A stretch of DNA of 13,979 bases from a bacterium (GTDB lineage: Bacteria; Planctomycetota; J058; JAJDCP01): the NCBI GenBank assembly GCA_030428695.1, contig JAUIEM010000266.1, positions 1 to 13,979 on the forward strand, in the 5' to 3' direction. Below the pieces are notes generated by a model, which ran no database searches, was not told the DNA's origin, and saw only the letters and a program-made list of their open reading frames with translations. Positions 6,631 to 13,096 of the stretch are shown here, piece after piece. The stretch's first letter is position 1; each line of letters starts with the position of its first letter. The translations under genes and the position numbers were made by a program.

Positions 6631-7371
6631 GTGAAGATCAGCATCGAAGCCCGCCGCACTACGCGCGTGCCCTTCCTCGACTCCCAGGCCCGGCTCGAAC
6701 GCAGCTGGAAGGCCCGGGCCGAGTACCGGACCAGCAACGTCCACGACGAGCTGACCTGGCCGGTGACGACCCGCTACTCCTTCAGCGGCCTGGAGTGCGG
6801 GTTCCCGATCCCGAGCTCGCAGCTGATCATCATGGAGGATGGGGTGCCGCTGACGACGACGGCGACCGTCGTGTCGGCGCTCAAGGACCGCTTCTCCTCC
6901 GAGGCGATCGACGATCCCTTCGTGATCATCAGCGACAAGGTCGCGGGGCTGAAGAAGTCCGACGTCACCCAGCGGCGGCTCGCCAAGGCGCTGATCGAGC
7001 GCAGCTGGCGCGAGGACATCCGGCGCAACATCAAGCTCGAGAACAAGACCGGCAAGGCCGTGCAGCTCGAGCTGACCGTGATCGACCAGCCGGCCTCCGA
7101 GCTGGTCTTCGTCGAGGCGACCCCGGCCCCCGACCGGGTGCAGCCCCCCGAGGTGGTGTTCGAGCTCGCCCTCGAGCCCGAGGCGATCGTCAACGTCGAG
7201 ATCCTGCTGCGGCGCGACTGCCGCGAGACCATCCGCGCGCCGATCGCCCAGCAGCGGGGCCAGCAGGAGGCGAAGATGGCGATGAACGACATCGAGGCCT
7301 TCGCCAACTTCGAGATCGAGGAGCAGGTGCAGCAACAGCAGATCATCCCGCCGCCACAGGCGATGGGCTGA
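6631..7371 (+). CDS. C-terminal half of a split MuiA/DUF4139-family protein
   Basis: This 246-residue protein starts at GTG 6631 behind a perfect AGGAGG. The frame is open further upstream, but only over the preceding gene. The sequence follows the second half of DUF4139: strand-rich KISIEARRTTRVPFLDSQ (2-19), RYSFSGLECGFPIPSSQLII (49-68) matching the 'lPaGpv' region, then DPFVIISDKVAGLKKSDVTQ (95-114) in place of the usual 'LG-x-D' segment. The late beta-sandwich part is IRRNIKLENKTGKAVQLELT (130-149), IDQPASELVF (151-160) and a closing FELALEPEAIVNVEILL (177-193). The tail is Gln-rich (EEQVQQQQIIPPPQ). It is likely to pair with the product of 5951-6619 to rebuild one fold. No signal peptide or membrane segment is visible. 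Function is unknown. Confidence 0.78.
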   Translation: MKISIEARRTTRVPFLDSQARLERSWKARAEYRTSNVHDELTWPVTTRYSFSGLECGFPIPSSQLIIMEDGVPLTTTATVVSALKDRFSSEAIDDPFVIISDKVAGLKKSDVTQRRLAKALIERSWREDIRRNIKLENKTGKAVQLELTVIDQPASELVFVEATPAPDRVQPPEVVFELALEPEAIVNVEILLRRDCRETIRAPIAQQRGQQEAKMAMNDIEAFANFEIEEQVQQQQIIPPPQAMG

Positions 7372-7375
7372 GCCT

Positions 7376-7390
7376 GTCCGGAATCCGGAC
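7376..7390. repeat. Short inverted repeat after the DUF4139 pair
   Basis: GTCCGG-AAT-CCGGAC forms a six-base-pair stem with a three-base loop, five bases past the stop codon at 7371. No T-run follows, so it is at most a weak terminator or 3'-end stabiliser. Confidence 0.35.
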
Positions 7391-7495
7391 GCTTCCTCCG
7401 CCACCTCGGCCGCCGCCTCTCCCGCCCTCTCCTCCGCGTGCCGCCTGCCGTGTGCCTCCAGGTCCTCTGGCACGGGGGGTGCTTCCGCTTCCCTC

Positions 7496-7516
7496 GGCTC
7501 CACGTTCCCTGGAGCC
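7496..7516 (+). promoter_or_regulatory. Hairpin directly upstream of a ribosome binding site
   Basis: GGCTCCA and TGGAGCC form a seven-base-pair stem around a seven-base loop. The stem ends four bases before the AGGAGG (7521-7526) that serves ATG 7534, seven bases further on. The rest of the 162-base gap (7372-7533) is C-rich and shows no recognisable -10 box, so the downstream gene may be read through from the DUF4139 pair. Confidence 0.4.
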
Positions 7517-7533
7517 CCCGAGGAGGAAGCCCG

Positions 7534-8436
7534 ATGGCCACGACCTGTACCCGTTCGACCGGCTCGATCTGCTCCGGACGCATCCCGACCGTCGCCGCCT
7601 CGTCGACCGCTGCCCCCGCGGTCCTGCGTATCGGCAGCGCGGGAGTCGTGCTCCCGACGGGCAGCACCCCCCCGAGCACGGCGCCGGCCGGCTCCTCCGC
7701 CGCCCTGAAGGACATCGCGCTGCCGCAGACGGACAAGGCCTTCGACGGCTTCCTGCCCCCCTCCCCCTGGGACGACAAGCCGGCGGCGAAGCCCGGCACG
7801 GCCGAGGCGATCACGCGCATCAAGCAGGCGGTCAAGATGATGACCACCCTCAAGCTCAAGCCCGGCCACAGCTCCTACGCCCACCGCAACAAGGGCGGCA
7901 GCCTCTGGGCCGGGCGCTACTGCTGGCACTACGCGTGGATGGTGTACCGCTACGCGAACATGCACTTCAAGGAAGGGCAGAACAACAGCAAGCACGACAA
8001 GCAGGGGCCCTACGGCCGCGACGTCAGCGCCAAGCGCCGCCGCAAGGAGATCGCGCCGCGCGGCTACCACGGGCTGAAACGCAAGCAGTTCTTGATCCAG
8101 AAGGCCGACGACACGCGCCTGACGAAGAAGCGCTACCGCAGCTACCGCGGCAAGTTCCTCGCCTGCCCCCGGGAGGGCATGGGGCCGTCGGCCTACGACC
8201 AGATCATGCCGGGCGACTGGCTGTACCTGTTCAACAACAACACCTCGGTCGGCGGCGCCCACAGCGTGATCTTCCTGCACTGGGGCGGCACCTACAAGGG
8301 CAAGACCTACGACGCCACCGAAGGCCGCAAGCAGCTGATCTTCACCGAGGCCTCGCAGTACACGCCCTGGCGCGGGGGCAAGGTGGTCAGCCATCAGTTC
8401 AACGACCGCCTGTGGCTGAACTACATCCTGCGCTGA
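7534..8436 (+). CDS. Unrecognised protein with a possible CHAP/NlpC-like Cys/His core
   Basis: This 300-residue protein starts at ATG 7534 behind AGGAGG. An in-frame ATG at 7438 has no such signal. Residues 1-65 are Ser/Thr/Ala/Pro-rich (MATTCTRSTGSICSGRIP) and lack the hydrophobic core of a signal peptide. The folded part begins near 85. It holds WAGRYCWHYAWMVYRYAN with Cys130 at the head of a helix, a very basic middle (about 150-215), then MPGDWLYLF and GGAHSVIFLHWGG with His243. A helix-capping Cys followed by a PGDW strand and a GG-x-H-S-V-I-F strand is the order seen in papain-like NlpC/P60 and CHAP hydrolases, so a peptidoglycan amidase/endopeptidase or other thiol hydrolase is possible. 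That call rests on motif pattern only. It may be co-transcribed with the DUF4139 pair. Confidence 0.75.
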   Translation: MATTCTRSTGSICSGRIPTVAASSTAAPAVLRIGSAGVVLPTGSTPPSTAPAGSSAALKDIALPQTDKAFDGFLPPSPWDDKPAAKPGTAEAITRIKQAVKMMTTLKLKPGHSSYAHRNKGGSLWAGRYCWHYAWMVYRYANMHFKEGQNNSKHDKQGPYGRDVSAKRRRKEIAPRGYHGLKRKQFLIQKADDTRLTKKRYRSYRGKFLACPREGMGPSAYDQIMPGDWLYLFNNNTSVGGAHSVIFLHWGGTYKGKTYDATEGRKQLIFTEASQYTPWRGGKVVSHQFNDRLWLNYILR

Positions 8437-8443
8437 AGGCGCG

Positions 8444-8456
8444 GGGGATTTTCCCC
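8444..8456. repeat. GGGGA/TCCCC inverted repeat in the 8437-8499 gap
   Basis: GGGGA-TTT-TCCCC folds into a five-base-pair stem eight bases after the stop at 8436. No U-tract follows, so it is not a convincing terminator. Confidence 0.3.
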
Positions 8457-8473
8457 TCCGCTGCGTATCCTGC

Positions 8474-8488
8474 GGTAGACAAGCTACC
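8474..8488 (+). promoter_or_regulatory. Hairpin abutting the Shine-Dalgarno of the serine hydrolase gene
   Basis: GGTAG-ACAAG-CTACC forms a perfect five-base-pair stem with a five-base loop. It is immediately followed by GGAGG (8489-8493), six bases before ATG 8500. It could tune access to the ribosome binding site. No clear promoter is visible in the 63-base gap. Confidence 0.4.
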
Positions 8489-8499
8489 GGAGGACACCT

Positions 8500-9996
8500 A
8501 TGCGCTCTGCCTGCCTGTGCCTGCTTCTGCCTGGCCTCATCCTCGCCCAGGATCTCGGCGACACCCTCGATGAAGCGCTGCAACGCGCCAGCGGGGGCGG
8601 ATTCTGGGGCAGCGTCCTGGTCGCCCGCGAGGGCGAGGTGCTGCTCGCCCGCGGCTACGGCCAGGCGGACTACCTCACCGCGCCGAACGGGACCGCGACC
8701 CTGTTCGAGCTCGCCTCCCTGAGCAAACAGATCACCGCGACCGCCGTGCTCGCCCTGGTCGAGGATGGCGAGCTCACCCTCGACACCACGCTCGGCGAGC
8801 TCTTCCGGCGGCTGCCCGAAGACAAGCGGGGCCTGACCGTCGCCCAGCTGCTGCACCACACCTCCGGCCTGTCCCCGAACATCGGCGTCGCGTACAGCTC
8901 CCCGCTCGACACCGGGCCCTGGATGGCGAGCGTGCTCGCGGCGCCGCTCGCCGCGACGCCCGGCGCGCGGTTTTCGTACAGCAACGTCGGCTACGCGCTG
9001 CTCGCCGCGATCGTCGAGAAGACGAGCGGCAAGAGCTTCGAAGCCTACTGCAAGAAGCGCCTGTTCGAGCGCGCGGGCCTCGAGCGCACCGGCTTCATCG
9101 GCGACGAGAAGCTGCTCGAGGACGAGGATGTCAGCGCCCGCCTCGCCCCCGGCGCGCCGGACTGGACCGCCGTCCGCTGGCACTACGGCTGGGGCTACCG
9201 CGGCATGGGCGGGGTGGTCAGCTGCATCGACGACCTGCTGCGCTGGGACCGCGCCCTGCGCGGCGACAAGGTGCTCGGGGAGGAAGCGCGGCGGATGCTG
9301 TTCGACCCGGAGCTCGAGGGCTACGCCGGGGGCTGGCTGGTCGAGACCACGCCGCAGGGCACCCGCAAGGCCCACCACTCCGGGAGCGTGCAAGGCTACC
9401 GGACGCTGATGCTGCGCTGGCTGGAAGAGGACGCCTGCGTCGTGCTGCTGACCAACGACCAGGGCGACATCTACGGCCTGGCGGAGGTCCTCGAGCAGCA
9501 CCTGTTCCCCTCGCCGGAGCTGCGGGCGCGGCTCGACCTGGCGGGCTACGCCCTCGGCCCGGCCCGCCAGGTCGACGACGTCGCGCTCGCTTGGCGGGTG
9601 GTCGCGGGGGAGGCCGGCGTGGCGGTCGAGCTGCTCGACGCCGACGCCGACCACGCGCTCGCGACGATCACCCTGCCGGCGGGCTACGAGCGCAAGCTGC
9701 GGGCCGAGCTCTCGGCCGCGATCGAGGCGCGCCGCCGGGACGACGAAGGAGCGCCCGCCGCCTACGAAGGGGGCGTGTACCTCGGGGTGTACGGCGAGCG
9801 CACCGAGGTCGAGCTGGACGAACAGCTCGAGCTGGTGGTCTTTCCGCAGTACACGGGGATGGGCGCGGACGGCGAGCGGGTCGTCGACAAGCGCGTGACC
9901 CTGGTGCTCAAGGATCCCGTCCACCGCATGTGGCCGGTGATGGTCAAGATGAACGTCGCGGGCGCCTGGGAGCTCTTGCGCCAGCTCGGGGACTGA
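8500..9996 (+). CDS. Secreted class C beta-lactamase-fold serine hydrolase
   Basis: This 498-residue protein starts at ATG 8500 behind GGAGG. MRSACLCLLLPGLILA (1-16) looks like a short signal peptide, likely cut before Gln17, so the enzyme acts outside the cytoplasm. The beta-lactamase/PBP-like fold shows all three active-site elements. Ser73 and Lys76 sit in the SLSK tetrad (FELASLSKQITATAVL), the Tyr-x-Asn motif is YSN at 160-162, and HSG at 293-295 stands in for Lys-Thr-Gly. LLHHTSGL (117-124) is the usual class C/esterase-type segment. About 170 further residues (330-498) form a C-terminal extension of unknown role. The family includes D-aminopeptidases, esterases and penicillin-binding homologues, and the substrate cannot be told here. 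Its stop is only five bases from the stop of the convergent gene, so no terminator separates them. Confidence 0.93.
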   Translation: MRSACLCLLLPGLILAQDLGDTLDEALQRASGGGFWGSVLVAREGEVLLARGYGQADYLTAPNGTATLFELASLSKQITATAVLALVEDGELTLDTTLGELFRRLPEDKRGLTVAQLLHHTSGLSPNIGVAYSSPLDTGPWMASVLAAPLAATPGARFSYSNVGYALLAAIVEKTSGKSFEAYCKKRLFERAGLERTGFIGDEKLLEDEDVSARLAPGAPDWTAVRWHYGWGYRGMGGVVSCIDDLLRWDRALRGDKVLGEEARRMLFDPELEGYAGGWLVETTPQGTRKAHHSGSVQGYRTLMLRWLEEDACVVLLTNDQGDIYGLAEVLEQHLFPSPELRARLDLAGYALGPARQVDDVALAWRVVAGEAGVAVELLDADADHALATITLPAGYERKLRAELSAAIEARRRDDEGAPAAYEGGVYLGVYGERTEVELDEQLELVVFPQYTGMGADGERVVDKRVTLVLKDPVHRMWPVMVKMNVAGAWELLRQLGD

Positions 9997-10001
9997 TCAG
10001 A

Positions 10002-11255
10002 TCAGCCCAGCGGCCGCGCCTCCAAGGCCTGCCAGGCCGTGAGGGCGGCCTCGAGGCGGGCGCTGTCCGCGCCCTGTGCGGTGGCCTCTCCGGCGGCGAT
10101 GTCGACGCCGAGCGCGGGCTCGTCGCCGGCGCCGATGCGGACGACCCGCCCGAGGTCGATCGCCTGCACCGCGGCCTCGAGCAGGTCGCGCGGCAGGGCC
10201 AGGCCGCCGAGGTCGACCGCCTCCCCGCTCGCGCTCGGCAGGGTCGCGCGCAACAGCGGGCGCTCGACCTTCTGCAGCACCGGCTGGCCGTCGACCATGT
10301 TCTGGGCGAAGCCCCCCTGGGGATCGCGGTGCCAGAGGGCGATCTCCGAACCGGGCGCCTGCCCGTGCAGCCACGCGAGGGCCTTGAACACGAGCCGGTA
10401 GCTCGCTCCCTCGTAGCCGCGCAGCGGGATGCGCGCCGCGCCTGCCTCGACGCGGACCGCCGCGGGCGCCGGCAGCGCGGCGGGGTCGACGTCCCAGGGG
10501 CTGGCGACGACCTCGTCCCACAGGGCGAACACCGTCTCGAGCTGGTCGAGCGCGGGCAGCGCGACGCTGAGCTCCCCCTTGCTCGGCCGGATGATGAAGG
10601 ACTGCGTCGGCGTCGCCCGGTAGTCGAGCTCGAGCCGCGCGAGGGCCGACGGCACGACCTTCAGCGCGCGGAGCAGCGCCTGGTGGATCCAGCGCGGCTG
10701 CTCGGTGCGGCAATCCGGACAGGTGTGCAGGGTCGGGGCGGGGAAGCTGTGCGAGAAGGTGCTCGTCGCGCTGCCGTCGCTCCACACCGCCTTCAGGCAG
10801 GCCGAGGGATCGGGCTCCTGCGCGCTGCCGAACAGCCAGGCCAGGCAGCGGAACACCGCCGTGTAGCTCAGCGGCGCGAGCTTCGCGATGCGCTTCTTGC
10901 TGCGGAACAGCACACGCGGCGGGCTCTCTCCCGTGATGCGCGACCAGCGCTCGAGCTGGGCGCGGATCCAGCCGTGATCTTCGGCGCGCAGCTCGAGGCC
11001 GGTGGAGGCGTCGGCGCTGACGACGTTGCCGGACTTCAGGTCGGGCAGGCTGAAGTCGCCGAACCAGTCGGAGCCTTTGTGGACCTCGGCGGCGGGCGTC
11101 TTCGCGTCGAAGTCCTCTTCCCCGTAGGCCTCGACGCTCGAGACCGAGTAGCGCGTGCTCTCCCCCTCTTCACACAGCAGCTCGTGCAGGAAGGTCAACA
11201 TCGACAGGAGGTTCTTCTCCTGGAAGATCACGCGCACCCCGCCGGTCATCATCAT
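10002..11255 (-). CDS. Paralogue 2 of an unrecognised duplicated-domain family (CPDC-x8-His)
   Basis: This 417-residue protein starts at ATG 11255, the first of three consecutive ATGs, with GGAGGAG five bases upstream. The frame is open further upstream, but only inside the preceding gene. It is homologous to the upstream neighbour. LTFLHELLCEEGESTRYSVS (20-39) parallels FAFIHRLVKEEGVKQRYAVS. YTAVFRCLAWLFGSA (131-145) parallels YARLFRAIHWMFKVA. CPDC at 179-182 with His191 parallels a CPNC-x8-Cys. LETVFALWDEVVASPWDVDP (239-258) parallels IDSALDLWDEIQEKPWDIEP. A second, shortened repeat begins near 281 (YEGASYRLVFKALAWLHGQA). Soluble, with no signal peptide or membrane span. The CxxC-x8-H could be a small metal site. 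I do not recognise the family. Co-transcribed with the upstream paralogue (16-base gap). Confidence 0.87.
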   Translation of the reverse strand: MMMTGGVRVIFQEKNLLSMLTFLHELLCEEGESTRYSVSSVEAYGEEDFDAKTPAAEVHKGSDWFGDFSLPDLKSGNVVSADASTGLELRAEDHGWIRAQLERWSRITGESPPRVLFRSKKRIAKLAPLSYTAVFRCLAWLFGSAQEPDPSACLKAVWSDGSATSTFSHSFPAPTLHTCPDCRTEQPRWIHQALLRALKVVPSALARLELDYRATPTQSFIIRPSKGELSVALPALDQLETVFALWDEVVASPWDVDPAALPAPAAVRVEAGAARIPLRGYEGASYRLVFKALAWLHGQAPGSEIALWHRDPQGGFAQNMVDGQPVLQKVERPLLRATLPSASGEAVDLGGLALPRDLLEAAVQAIDLGRVVRIGAGDEPALGVDIAAGEATAQGADSARLEAALTAWQALEARPLG

Positions 11256-11260
11256 CGCAG

Positions 11261-11267
11261 CTCCTCC
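11261..11267 (-). promoter_or_regulatory. Ribosome binding site of the second paralogue
   Basis: GGAGGAG on the minus strand lies in the 16-base gap between the two paralogues. It stands five, eight and eleven bases before three consecutive in-frame ATGs (11255, 11252, 11249). It decides the start region but not which of the three ATGs is used. Confidence 0.75.
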
Positions 11268-11271
11268 GGGC

Positions 11272-12813
11272 TCAAGGGTCGCCGATCGACTTGCGCTCGA
11301 TCTCTTCCCAGGCCGCCGTCGCCTCCTGACAGAAGTCCGCGTCCGAGCCGGTGACGCGGACCTTGCGCTCGACGACGAGGAACTCGAGCTCGGCCTCGCC
11401 CGTGTCGATGGACAAGAGGACGAAGCGGTCGAGGAAGGCGCAGTTGACCAGGTCGACCGCCAGGTCCTTGGGCAGCTCGAGCCCGGTGCTCTCGCAGCGC
11501 TCGTTCGGACCCGAGAAGGGCAGATCATAGCGCTCGTCGGGATTGCGCAGGAGGAAGCGCAGCGACTTGGCCTCGCCCCTGAACTGCATCAGCCAGGCGA
11601 GGCCCTTGAAGAGGAAGAAGTAGTTGACCTCGGGGTAGAGCTGCACCTCGCGGTCCTGGACGAAGTCGGCCGCCAGGGGCCGACGCAGGGCGGCTTCGAA
11701 GTTGTCGACCCAGGTCTGGATCCAGTCGGCGTCCCAGTCGGGCGCCGCGCTCGCGAGCGTCACCTTGCCCTCGGCCAGGCCGATGCTGCGCTCGAGGCTG
11801 CGCAGGGGAGGCAGCTCGAAGGTCAGGCCCCGGGCCCAGCGGATGCGCTTCTCGACGTTGTGGGCCTCTTCACCGGCGCGACCGCGGCCGACGGGACCCT
11901 CGCTGCTGAAGACCTGGTAGTTCTCCTCGATGCCTTCCTCGAGGATCAGGCGGTGCACGACCTCGAGGATCGCGTTCAGCTCGCCCCGCTCGTCGAAGCG
12001 GATCTCGGTGCGCAGCTTGGTGCGCGCCTTGCCGAGGCCTTCCAGGTCTCGCGGCTCGATGTCCCAGGGCTTCTCCTGGATCTCATCCCAGAGATCGAGA
12101 GCGCTGTCGATCTCGCCGATCTTCGTCGTCTTGATGTGGACCTTCGACTTGCCGACCCGCATCGCCGCCGTGTGGTACCCGTACTCGAGGGCGACGCGCA
12201 GGTTCTGCATGCTCTTCGCCGGATGGTCGACGAACGCGACGATGCGCTCGCACATCTTGTCGGGGAGCTTGACCTTGCAGTTCGGGCAGGGCTTGACCTT
12301 CTCGTTCGTCTTCCACTGGCGGCGTTTCGCGCCCTCGCGCCGCCAGTCGACCTGGACGTAGCTGTCGTCGTCGAGGGTCGCGACCTTGAACATCCAGTGG
12401 ATCGCGCGGAACAGGCGGGCGTAGCCCGAGGTCTCGGGCTTGTCGACCTCTTCGGTGACCATGAAGGTCGCGATCGGCGGCCGGTCGAGGAAGTCGGCCC
12501 AGCGCCGGTACCAGGTCTTGATCCACTTCTTGCTCGGCGAGGTCAGCTCGACGCCGAGGGGCGACGCGGTCGCGTAGTTCCGCTCGTCGATCAGCTCGGG
12601 CAGGGTCATCGTGTCGAAGGGCGCGTCGGCGAAGGAGCGCCCGACCTCGCGGCCGTCTTCGCTGACGTCGATGTCCGTCATCATCTGGATCGTCGACGAG
12701 CTGACCGCGTACCGTTGCTTGACGCCTTCCTCCTTGACGAGACGGTGGATGAAAGCGAACAGGGCAGGGTACTCGCTCTCGTCCTTGATCGGCATGGTCG
12801 CTTGGATGCGCAT
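11272..12813 (-). CDS. Paralogue 1 of an unrecognised duplicated-domain family (CPNC-x8-Cys)
   Basis: This 513-residue protein starts at ATG 12813. Only a weak GGTGAG precedes it, three bases after the stop of a small leader frame. It is built from two related halves. Half 1 (about 16-255): FAFIHRLVKEEGVKQRYAVS, TLPEL (70-74), GVELTSPSKKWIKTWYRRWA (87-106), YARLFRAIHWMFKVA (131-145), CPNC at 176-179 with Cys188, and LDLWDEIQEKPWDIEP. Half 2 (about 278-510): ELNAILEVVHRLILEEGIEE, LPPL (334-337), DWDADWIQTWVDNFEAALRR (359-378), NYFFLFKGLAWLMQF (397-411), then a late region without the CxxC. It is soluble, charged, with no signal peptide. The possible zinc site sits only in half 1. The family is unknown to me. 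The repeated 'EEG-x(3-4)-Y-x-V' plus 'LF-x-A/G-x-x-W' layout is its signature. Confidence 0.88.
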   Translation of the reverse strand: MRIQATMPIKDESEYPALFAFIHRLVKEEGVKQRYAVSSSTIQMMTDIDVSEDGREVGRSFADAPFDTMTLPELIDERNYATASPLGVELTSPSKKWIKTWYRRWADFLDRPPIATFMVTEEVDKPETSGYARLFRAIHWMFKVATLDDDSYVQVDWRREGAKRRQWKTNEKVKPCPNCKVKLPDKMCERIVAFVDHPAKSMQNLRVALEYGYHTAAMRVGKSKVHIKTTKIGEIDSALDLWDEIQEKPWDIEPRDLEGLGKARTKLRTEIRFDERGELNAILEVVHRLILEEGIEENYQVFSSEGPVGRGRAGEEAHNVEKRIRWARGLTFELPPLRSLERSIGLAEGKVTLASAAPDWDADWIQTWVDNFEAALRRPLAADFVQDREVQLYPEVNYFFLFKGLAWLMQFRGEAKSLRFLLRNPDERYDLPFSGPNERCESTGLELPKDLAVDLVNCAFLDRFVLLSIDTGEAELEFLVVERKVRVTGSDADFCQEATAAWEEIERKSIGDP

Positions 12814-12816
12814 GGC

Positions 12817-12900
12817 TCACCGGGGCAGAGGGTTTCTGGCGGGACCTCGATCGTCGGTCTGGACCGGAGGCGCGGGGGCCCCGGAATGAAGCTTCGACAT
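12817..12900 (-). other. Possible 27-codon leader reading frame before paralogue 1
   Basis: Between the promoter at 12917-12946 and ATG 12813, the transcript would contain an ATG at 12900. It opens MSKLHSGAPAPPVQTDD and ends with TGA three bases before ATG 12813. That spacing would allow translational coupling. No Shine-Dalgarno precedes it, and the composition (Pro/Ala/Arg-rich) could be chance. Confidence 0.25.
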
Positions 12901-12916
12901 GGCAGACGGGTAGAGA

Positions 12917-12946
12917 AGAGTAGCGTTTCTGCGCGTCCCGCATCAA
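12917..12946 (-). promoter_or_regulatory. Sigma-70-type promoter of the paralogue operon
   Basis: On the minus strand TTGATG (12946-12941) and TACTCT (12922-12917) are separated by 18 bases. Transcription would start near 12910, leaving a leader of about 97 bases before ATG 12813. The region 12814-13020 otherwise shows nothing beyond this promoter and the small leader frame. Confidence 0.6.
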
Positions 12947-13020
12947 GCACTAGTGCGCTTTCCGGATCGAAATCGGCCGGGCCTCGCGCCGGCACGGAGA
13001 TCCGCCTGCCCGGTCAACAA

Positions 13021-13057
13021 CGAACACACCGGCGCCGCGGGGGCGCCGGTGTGTTTG
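13021..13057 (-). terminator. Strong hairpin terminator of the repetitive-protein gene
   Basis: AACACACCGGCGCC (13023-13036) and GGCGCCGGTGTGTT (13042-13055) are perfect 14-base arms around a GCGGG loop. A G-T pair and a C-G pair extend the stem at the base. It lies 40 bases past the stop at 13097 on the minus strand and is followed there by the T-containing TTCGTTGTTGACC. The T-run is modest, so the stem is the main evidence. Confidence 0.75.
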
Positions 13058-13096
13058 AACCCGTTTGATTCACCGGGCTGAACGTGCGGAGCGCGC

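Noticed and set aside
6550..6635. A sequencing frameshift joining the two DUF4139 halves
   Set aside because: It cannot be excluded without reads, but the clean stop, an overlapping AGGAGG and a correctly spaced GTG make a genuine two-gene arrangement more likely.
6610..9924. Minus-strand open frame of about 1100 codons antisense to three plus-strand genes
   Set aside because: It spans gene boundaries and intergenic gaps, lacks any motif, and has the skewed Val/Asp/Leu/Arg composition of an antisense shadow in GC-rich codons. The plus-strand genes have recognisable motifs and ribosome binding sites.
11155..13068. Plus-strand open frame of 637 codons
   Set aside because: It is antisense to the clearly homologous paralogue pair. 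The composition is Asp/Leu/Val/Arg-heavy with no motif.
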